Of a DNA stretch of 10,147 nucleotides, positions 6,950 to 10,147 are shown piece by piece; positions within the stretch are counted from its first letter, which is position 1; every line of letters begins with the position of its first letter. The notes beneath the pieces are model-generated. The model searched no databases. It saw nothing but the letters and a program-made list of their open reading frames with translations, and had not been told where the DNA came from. Made by a program: the position numbers and the translations under genes. The DNA is taken from the NCBI GenBank assembly GCA_026770585.1, contig MU646309.1, forward strand, positions 373,480 to 383,626, written 5' to 3'. This DNA comes from Baffinella frigidus. Lineage: Eukaryota > Cryptophyceae > Cryptomonadales > Baffinellaceae.

Positions 6950-9900
6950 AACAAAGGTCTCGTTTCAACTGCAGGATTGGGAGGCGGGGCGCGCACAGAA
7001 CTCGCTTTTCACGCCGTTCGCGGTCGCGAAAAACTGCTACTCCAAGGGGGAATACGAACGCTCGGTCCTCCCCCCCTCCAAAAGTTGACGTCATTTGACC
7101 TCCCCACCCCTCCAAAAGTTGACGTTTTGGTACCAGCTCGGTCCTGCCCCCTCCAGAAGTTGACGTGCTAGTACCAGTATGGTCCACTTTTGCCATTCGT
7201 TCGTGGTCGCGAAAACTGCTACACCAAGGGGGAGTACGGACGCTCGGTCTTGCCCTCTCCCAAACATGACGTCATTTGACCTCCTGTCCCCTCCAAAAGT
7301 TGACGTGATTTGACCAGTATTGTCGACTTCTCGTCCTGGTACAAAACACGCCCCGGTTGGTGTCAGCAGTTGTACTCACGGGTGGACCCTCGATTCAGAC
7401 ACAGTCTTGGTGGGGGTGCATACCCCCACCGATGGTACACGGCGGCCGTGTTGGGAGTACTAAATCTCTCTCTCTGCGGGGCAGACCATCGGTCGAGTTG
7501 AGGGTTTAGGTTATAAAAGTTGACAGGTCGAAAGGCCGGGCGTTTTTAGAAGAGGCAAGCCACAGAAGTGAATGTCGCTGGGCGACTGAAGCCTCCGGCG
7601 AACCCTACACGTACGACTAGCCCTTGGAGGTAGCTCAAATAGTGCTCTGGGGCATTTTCGATTTACCTTGGACCGGGGTCAAAAGTGACCCCGATCCAAG
7701 GTCAAATCGAGGACCTTCCAGGGCACTGTTTGAGCCACTTGGGAGGGCTGGTGGTAGGGTTGAGGGTTTACTGACGGGTGGACTCTTGTCGAGGCAGGCC
7801 AACGCCCGCGACGCGCGGTTTGTATCCCTTAAGTGGCCTGTAGCCTCATACGCCCTACGGTAGGGCCCTAGGACCTGCCTAGGACCTCTCGGAGGTCAAA
7901 TTTGACCTCCTGGGCACTTGATGGATACGGAGACACAATGGCTTACTCTGGCTCGTCCTTAAAAGTAGGTTACGAACAGAAATCCAGTACAAAAGGGCGA
8001 CTAGAAAGACGTTAAGACGCGCCAGAATAAAACGCAGACAGAGCTAGGCCGTGTAAGCACGGACGGGTCTCTCTTCCTGAAGTTTACCAGATCGGGATAT
8101 GTCACCTGTAGTGAATGTCACCAGGACTAAACCGTCAGGGTTGCGTCCCTTGGGGGGGGATTACTCAACTCCACCCCGATCTGGTTTCACTTGTGGTGGC
8201 TGGTGGCCTTGTAAGTACTGGAGGGGGGTCCCCTGGCGAGGCAGGCCAACGCCGGAATGGAGGCCATGCCCGTGCGATCTAAAGTTGACAGACTCCAAAG
8301 TTGACAGGTTCCAAAGTTGATTGACTCCGGCGAGGCAGGCCACCGCCCGCGACGCGCGGTTCGTGTACGGAGACGCATGTCTAGCCTCGACCGTCCTAGA
8401 GAGTTACACTGCGTTTATCACGGATCAAAGCCGCCATGCCCACCACCACGCCTGAGGGCTCGAAACATCCACTTTTGACAACGTGCAGGGGAAATGCACT
8501 GCATATTTAAGTCAACGACGCCAGATCTGGCGTGGATAAAGCGTCGGTTTCCCTCGAGCCCTCTGGCGTGGCATGTATCCCCTTCCATGAAAGCCTTGGA
8601 TTGTTCTGGGAGTTCCCCGTAAGACTACAGGTTACGAGTCCTGACGGGTGACTGTAGCAGGTGGGGTTAGAATCCATCCGGAAAATGCTCGTATGAGCGG
8701 CCGACACGGGGTACAGTAGTTGCACAATGCGTAGCATGTGCGGTGCTGACGCTGGTTGTTTGGCAATACATCATCAATCTCTCTGACGGGTGACTCTTGG
8801 CGAGGCAGGCCACCGCCCGCGACGCACGGTTCGTGTACGGAGACACGGTCGCTGCTCGCCGCCAGGACAAGGATAAGGACAGCTCCGCGGCAGAGGTCAG
8901 TGATTCCTTCTTTTGAACCCCCTCTTTTTCCACGCAAACGTTTCTACGAAACCCGAAATCCGAAACCGTGGTTCGTGTACGGAGACACGGTCGGTGCTCG
9001 CCGCCAGGACAAGGATGAACCCGAGATCGCCCTTATTTTGAACCCCTTCTTTTTCCACAAGAGACTCTCAAAACCGGACCAAGCCACCAGGACCAGCCAA
9101 AACCCTTAACTCGTATACCACGCCAGAGAGCTCGAGGGAAACCGACGACTTATCCACGCAAGATCTGGCGTCGTTGACTTTAGGTTTCTGGGAATCTCCC
9201 CTGAACGTTGTCAAAAGTGGATGTTTCGAGCCCTCTGGCGTGGTACGGAGACACGGTCGCTGCTCGCCGCAAGGACAATCCAGCGGCAGAGGTCGAGCCC
9301 CTTCTTTTTCCAAACCCTAAACCCTACACCCTACACCATGAACCATAAACCTTAAGTCATAAACCCTAAACCCTAAACCCTTGACCCTCAACCCCAAACC
9401 CCAAACCCCAAACCCTAAACCCTATACCCCAAACCCGGTAAACGAATTTCAATATGTTTATTCTCCCAATAAATTTCTTTTTTTTTGGTTCGCAGGGGGC
9501 GAGACTGACGGGGGGCAAGGCGCGGTAATGGATTTGCGCAACGAAATTTACTACACATAAGGCTCATACTAGTAATAGTAGAGCAACTGTGTAGTAAATT
9601 TTGATGCCCAAATTCAGGGGGCACGAATGACGGGGCAAGGCGCGGATTTCGCGATTTTGTGGGTATCCAACAATTTTATGGGTAACGAATAATTTCATGA
9701 GTATCCAATAATTTTCGTCGCCCGAATTCAGGGGGCGAGACTGACGGGGGGCAAGGTGCGGTCGCGCATCCTCCGCGCGTCCTCTGCCGTCCAAGTCCCC
9801 TCCAGGTTCCAAGCAAACCCCACACCCCAAACCTTAAACCCTAAACCCCAAACCCTAAACCTTGAACCCCAAACCCTAAACCCTCAACCCTAAATTCTAA

Positions 9901-9956
9901 ACCCTGAACGCAGGCTGGCGCCGGAAGCGCGACTGGAGCCGATCACGCTTGAATCG
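4621..9956 (+). CDS. Unrecognised protein, 6 phased exons, 3' end off window
   Basis: Proposed exons: 4621-4715, 5150-5192, 6975-7064, 8809-8895, 9732-9805, 9914-9956. Phases chain 2,0,0,0,2,0 for 144 codons without a stop, and every acceptor is AG|G. ATG 4621 is the first Met after an in-frame TGA at 4591. The product begins basic and helical (MSRDMSRVQARLEKVREGAR), then has SKAPGFWSHIQNMQ, DWEAGRAQNSLFTPFAVAKN, CYSKGEYERS, ARFVYGDTVAARRQDKDKD, RLTGGKVRSRILRASSAVQV and LAPEARLEPITLES. I do not recognise a family. It is rich in charged residues, with no membrane segment. The four later exons are supported by their decayed neighbouring copies, which keep the same reading frame at the splice edges. 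Exon 1's donor (GTCTGT) and the tiny 43-nt exon 2 are weaker, and exons could be missing in the long second intron. The gene diverges from the Hsp110-like gene; nothing links them functionally. Confidence 0.5.
4716..5149. repeat. First intron of the plus-strand gene with short direct repeats
   Basis: Mostly unique sequence with no gene signal. Tandem words ATTGCGTACTGAA (5004-5029) and TCACTGAAGCTTGGGCGG / CACTGAGGCTTGGGCGG (5038, 5065) are followed by GGTGCGCAGAGG, which resembles the acceptor of the next exon (GATGCGCAGGAG) and may be an acceptor-side copy. A CTCAACC array (5107-5140, five units) precedes the acceptor. Confidence 0.55.
5197..5387. mobile_element. Introner-like element, GGTGGCTCAAATA family, copy 1, abutting a donor
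   Basis: 191 bp, starting CCACCAGCCATGGGAGGTTG and ending CCACCTCCCAGGGCTGGAGG; the next inner block GCTCAAATAGTGCTCTGGA pairs with TCCAGGGCAGTATTTGAGC. A GGGGTCGATTCGACCCC-type hairpin is at the centre (5309-5327). TC flanks both sides (5195-5196, 5388-5389). It starts four bases after the proposed donor of exon 2 (CAG|GTTC). Confidence 0.88.
5391..5539. mobile_element. Near-perfect 149-bp palindrome, MITE-like
   Basis: Arms of about 70 bp: AGCTCTGTCCCAGTTC, GGGCTCGTAGATAGAGTGCC and CGAAATTTCAC recur in reverse complement to the right of a short loop near 5458-5470. Mismatches are few (CGATTT against AAATT, CAGGTG against CGGGTG). It is packed between two CCACCA-type elements and starts three bases after one ends. 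The high arm identity suggests recent origin. No clear target duplication. Confidence 0.9.
5550..5757. mobile_element. Composite or rearranged CCACCAACCC-type elements
   Basis: Left part starts CCACCAACCCTCG and reaches GATTTGCTCCTCCCGTGAGG (5612-5631), recalling a family-1 element missing its last bases. Directly attached, GCCACACAGAGG and GGGATTGGAACCC pair with AACCCC and GCTGTGTGGGTTGGTGG at 5725-5757. It looks like one element inserted in or recombined with another. Flanking dinucleotides do not match (AT, CT). Confidence 0.55.
5884..5963 (+). CDS. Possible additional exon, uncertain
   Basis: A good acceptor (TTTTGCTCTGACGCAG) precedes an open stretch whose most protein-like frame contains LDGGAYMAAMYSLDATPLKT and ends at GTT G|GTAGTAA. 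It starts needing two bases and ends with one, so it does not fit between the phase-0 exons on either side without a partner exon. A related block with GGGGGTGCATAC and GGCGGCCGTGTTGG lies at 7417-7456. It may be a relic exon, a real exon of an alternative transcript, or chance. Confidence 0.25.
5966..6125. repeat. Minisatellite, unit about 23 bp, ATAGTAATAAAGGTCTCTCTCGC
   Basis: Six to seven imperfect tandem units (AGTAATGCAGGTCTCTCTC, AATAATAAAGGTCTCTCTCA, AGTAATAAAGGTCTCTCTCG and so on) in the second intron of the plus-strand gene. It is the reverse complement of the minisatellite at 1874-2330, so both have the same orientation relative to their own gene. Confidence 0.88.
6273..6600 (+). 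pseudogene. Two 5' partial copies of the DWEAGR exon with adjoining repeats
   Basis: Copy at 6273-6323 reads GWEAGRGQHSPIKPFGG and lacks the acceptor AG. Copy at 6445-6510 follows a TAG acceptor and reads DWEAGRAQNSLFTPFAAAK before a frame slip. Each is followed by GGAATTNATGAAAAACGGCC and by AGTTGACG words (6353, 6376, 6401, 6560), so the unit duplicated is longer than the exon edge. The intact exon is at 6975-7064. Confidence 0.75.
6678..6745 (+). pseudogene. Third 5' partial copy of the DWEAGR exon, with acceptor
   Basis: Follows ACGCCAG and reads DWEAGRGQHSLFTPFALAKN then CYS, open throughout. After CYS it diverges from the intact exon, losing KGEYERS and the donor. This is the best-preserved upstream copy and could still be recognised as an acceptor. 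Confidence 0.75.
6867..6949. repeat. CT microsatellite bounded by CTAACAAAGGTCTC
   Basis: Imperfect (CT)n of about 80 bp with TTCT interruptions. The words CTAACAAAGGTCTC occur at both ends (6859, 6948), suggesting expansion inside one unit of the GGTCTCTCTC minisatellite. It lies 26 bp upstream of the CAG acceptor of the intact DWEAGR exon and may act as part of its polypyrimidine tract. Confidence 0.9.
7065..7320. repeat. Duplicated exon end plus intron start of the DWEAGR exon
   Basis: The 3' part of the exon (FAVAKNCYSKGEYERS before GTCCTCC) is copied at 7193-7246 (CYTKGEYGRS before GTCTTGCCC). The following intron bases are copied too: CAAAAGTTGACGTCATTTGACCTCC at 7079-7103 corresponds to CAAACATGACGTCATTTGACCTCC near 7261-7284. 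The downstream copy keeps the donor but not the exon's 5' part. AAGTTGACG words recur four to five times. Confidence 0.75.
7614..7754. mobile_element. Introner-like element, GGTGGCTCAAATA family, copy 2
   Basis: 141 bp. Left end is decayed (CGACTAGCCCTTGGAGGTAG), right end intact (CCACTTGGGAGGGCTGGTGG). Inner arms GCTCAAATAGTGCTCTGG and CCAGGGCACTGTTTGAGC pair, as do CCTTGGACCGGGGTCA and TGACCCCGATCCAAGG. TA flanks both sides (7612-7613, 7755-7756). Confidence 0.85.
7798..7825 (+). pseudogene. 5' edge copy 1 of the ARFVYGDT exon, with acceptor
   Basis: CTGACGGGTGGACTCTTGTCGAGGCAG precedes ANARDARFV; the intact exon at 8809 has CTGACGGGTGACTCTTGGCGAGGCAG before ATARDARFV. The match ends after about 27 coding bases. 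The acceptor is intact. Confidence 0.75.
7826..8063. other. Intronic stretch with little structure
   Basis: No exon copy or coding signal seen. Contains the perfect 20-bp palindrome GGAGGTCAAATTTGACCTCC at 7891-7910, and CTACGGTAGGGCCCTAGG (7854-7871), which resembles CTACCGTAGGGTCCTAGG at 5682-5699. Confidence 0.6.
8064..8216. mobile_element. Degenerate CCACCAGCC-type element, CCAGATCGGG arms
   Basis: Right part CCCCGATCTGGTTTCAC, then GTGGTGGCTGGTGG, pairs with TGAAGTTTACCAGATCGGG at 8078-8096. The left terminus is badly decayed so the start is approximate. It is probably another family with CCACCAGCC-like ends. Confidence 0.45.
8245..8380 (+). pseudogene. 5' edge copies 2 and 3 of the ARFVYGDT exon
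   Basis: Copy 2 follows GCGAGGCAG at 8244 and reads ANAG, then joins GGAATGGAGGCCATGCCCGT, a block also found in the divergent promoter region at 4423. Copy 3 follows GCGAGGCAG at 8338 and reads ATARDARFVYGDA before diverging near 8375. Between them is a 16-bp tandem TCCAAAGTTGACAG-type repeat (8280-8325). Confidence 0.72.
8446..8571. mobile_element. 126-bp inverted-repeat element, CCACGCC family, copy 2 (inverted)
   Basis: Starts CCACGCCTGAGGGCTCGAAA and ends CTCGAGCCCTCTGGCGTGG, flanked by CA on both sides (8444-8445, 8572-8573). It is in the opposite orientation to copies 2422-2547 and 9118-9243: here the AAACATCCACTTTTGACA subterminal block is on the left. Confidence 0.87.
8572..8808. 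other. Intronic stretch before the intact ARFVYGDT exon
   Basis: Apparently unique sequence with no coding signal. It ends in CTGACGGGTGACTCTTGGCGAGGCAG, the acceptor context shared with the upstream edge copies. Confidence 0.5.
8970..9060 (+). pseudogene. 3' partial copy 1 of the ARFVYGDT exon
   Basis: Reads WFVYGDTVGARRQDKDEPE. It is followed by TTTTGAACCCCTTCTTTTTCCAC, matching the intron start after the intact exon (TTTTGAACCCCCTCTTTTTCCAC at 8913). The donor GT is lost (GAG|ATCGCC) and no acceptor lies at the expected place. Confidence 0.75.
9118..9243. mobile_element. 126-bp inverted-repeat element, CCACGCC family, copy 3
   Basis: Starts CCACGCCAGAGAGCTCGAGG and ends CGAGCCCTCTGGCGTGG, flanked by TA on both sides (9116-9117, 9244-9245). 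The right-hand TA is part of the TAC codon of an exon copy (TACGGAGACACGG), so the element was inserted in, or recombined into, exon-derived sequence. Confidence 0.87.
9244..9315 (+). pseudogene. 3' partial copy 2 of the ARFVYGDT exon, with donor
   Basis: Reads YGDTVAARRKDN-PAAE and ends GAG|GTCGAG, then CCCCTTCTTTTTCC as in the intact intron start. Compared with the intact exon it has a short in-frame deletion (KDKDSS region). The donor looks usable. Confidence 0.75.
9316..9438. repeat. Degenerate CCCTAAA/CCCCAAA telomere-like tract
   Basis: AAACCCTAAACCCTACACCC with ACCATAAACC variants, then CCCTAAACCCTAAACCC and CCCCAAACCCC. C-rich on plus, which is the sense strand here. Confidence 0.9.
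9496..9731 (+). pseudogene. Two 5' edge copies of the RLTGGKVRSR exon plus small hairpin element
   Basis: Copies begin after CGCAG at 9495 and after TTCAG at 9617; both give GGGGCGAGACTGACGGGG-like sequence matching the start of the intact exon at 9732. Between them, ACGAAATTTACTACACA and TGTGTAGTAAATTTTG (9541-9604) form a 64-bp MITE-like hairpin. Next come three imperfect 22-bp units (GGGTATCCAACAATTTTATG and relatives) at 9660-9715. Confidence 0.7.
9814..9908. repeat. CCCTAAA/CCCCAAA telomere-like tract filling the last complete intron
   Basis: AAACCCCACACCCCAAACC passing into CCTTAAACCCTAAACCCC and CCCTCAACCC. It fills nearly all of the 108-bp intron between exons 9732-9805 and 9914-9956, mirroring intron 3 of the Hsp110-like gene. 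Confidence 0.9.
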
Positions 9957-9984
9957 GTGCCCCTCCCTCCCCCCCTAGCGCTTC

Positions 9985-10110
9985 CCACCAGCCCTCAGAG
10001 GTGGACCAAATCGAGGCTGGGGCATGCGCCAATTCCTCGGGCGGCACCTTCGAAAACGAATGTGCCACCCGAGGAAATGGCTCCAAACAATCGTTGATTT
10101 GGTCCGCCTC
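9985..10110. mobile_element. Introner-like element, CCACCAGCCCTCAG family, copy 4, right end lost
   Basis: Starts CCACCAGCCCTCAGAGGTGG; inner arms TTCCTCGGGCGGCACCTTCG and CGAATGTGCCACCCGAGGAA pair around an AAAA loop, and GACCAAATCG pairs with TGATTTGGTC. The right arm stops at GGTCCGCCTC, where an exon-edge copy begins. It starts 28 bp inside the donor at 9957. Confidence 0.8.
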
Positions 10111-10111
10111 A

Positions 10112-10129
10112 CCGATCACGCTAGAATCG
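10112..10129 (+). pseudogene. 3' edge copy of the LAPEARLEPITLES exon with donor
   Basis: CCGATCACGCTAGAATCG|GTATCT repeats the end of the intact exon, CCGATCACGCTTGAATCG|GTGCCC at 9939-9956, with one substitution in the coding part. It still encodes PITLES and has the better donor consensus (GTATCT), so either donor could be used. Confidence 0.78.
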
Positions 10130-10147
10130 GTATCTGTTCGGACCGAA

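Noticed and set aside
6680-7171. 163-codon plus-strand frame with serine/leucine-rich middle
   Set aside because: The middle is the CT microsatellite read in frame, and the ends are the DWEAGR exon copies in the wrong frame.
8809-8895. VYGDT as a family B DNA polymerase YGDTDS motif
   Set aside because: The second catalytic Asp and Ser are absent (YGDTVA) and no other polymerase motif is nearby.
4423-9300. Plus-strand pieces as a leucyl aminopeptidase (AGMEAM, GGAYMAAM, RFVYGDTVAAR) or a YggS/PLP-homeostasis protein (first exon)
   Set aside because: Resemblance is limited to short segments; no metal ligands, NTDAEGR motif or SKTKP lysine motif is seen, and the phases do not join all the pieces.

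Overview
This is eukaryotic nuclear DNA. Coding sequence comes in short GC-rich exons of 43-350 nt. They are separated by GT-AG introns full of satellites, degenerate CCCTAAA-type repeats and short inverted-repeat elements. Most acceptors read AG|G. A signal peptide followed by an LRLRGA motif, an Hsp110-type chaperone, plant-type telomere-like repeats and introner-like elements together suggest a marine microalga (dinoflagellate, pelagophyte, haptophyte or prasinophyte). I cannot place it more precisely. I see no bacterial, rRNA, tRNA or CRISPR feature.

Layout: two genes diverge from a short intergenic region at about 4379-4620. On the minus strand (4378 down to 121, running off the left edge) is an Hsp70-superfamily gene, most like Hsp110/Grp170. 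I assembled seven exons whose splice phases chain without a break over 297 codons, covering a signal peptide, an unusual N-terminal extension and the first part of the nucleotide-binding domain. On the plus strand (4621 to 9956, running off the right edge) is an unrecognised gene. Six small exons chain in phase over 144 codons.

The introns hold the unusual structure. First, at least seven exons are accompanied by one to five decayed partial copies of themselves. Copies upstream of the intact exon carry the acceptor and the exon's 5' part. Copies downstream carry the exon's 3' part and the donor side. This rule holds on both strands in both genes. Second, about a dozen short inverted-repeat elements (125-190 bp, several beginning CCACCAGCCCT and ending in its complement) lie in the introns. 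Seven have matching 2-bp target duplications, and several sit within a few bases of a donor site, which fits introner-type intron-generating transposons. Third, simple repeats are mostly pyrimidine-rich on the sense strand of whichever gene contains them, so strand composition flips at the divergent promoter.

Best guess: a locus where non-autonomous transposons and repeated duplication of exon edges have created or enlarged most introns of two otherwise ordinary genes. The second gene's function, and whether the exon copies are ever spliced in, cannot be judged from sequence alone.
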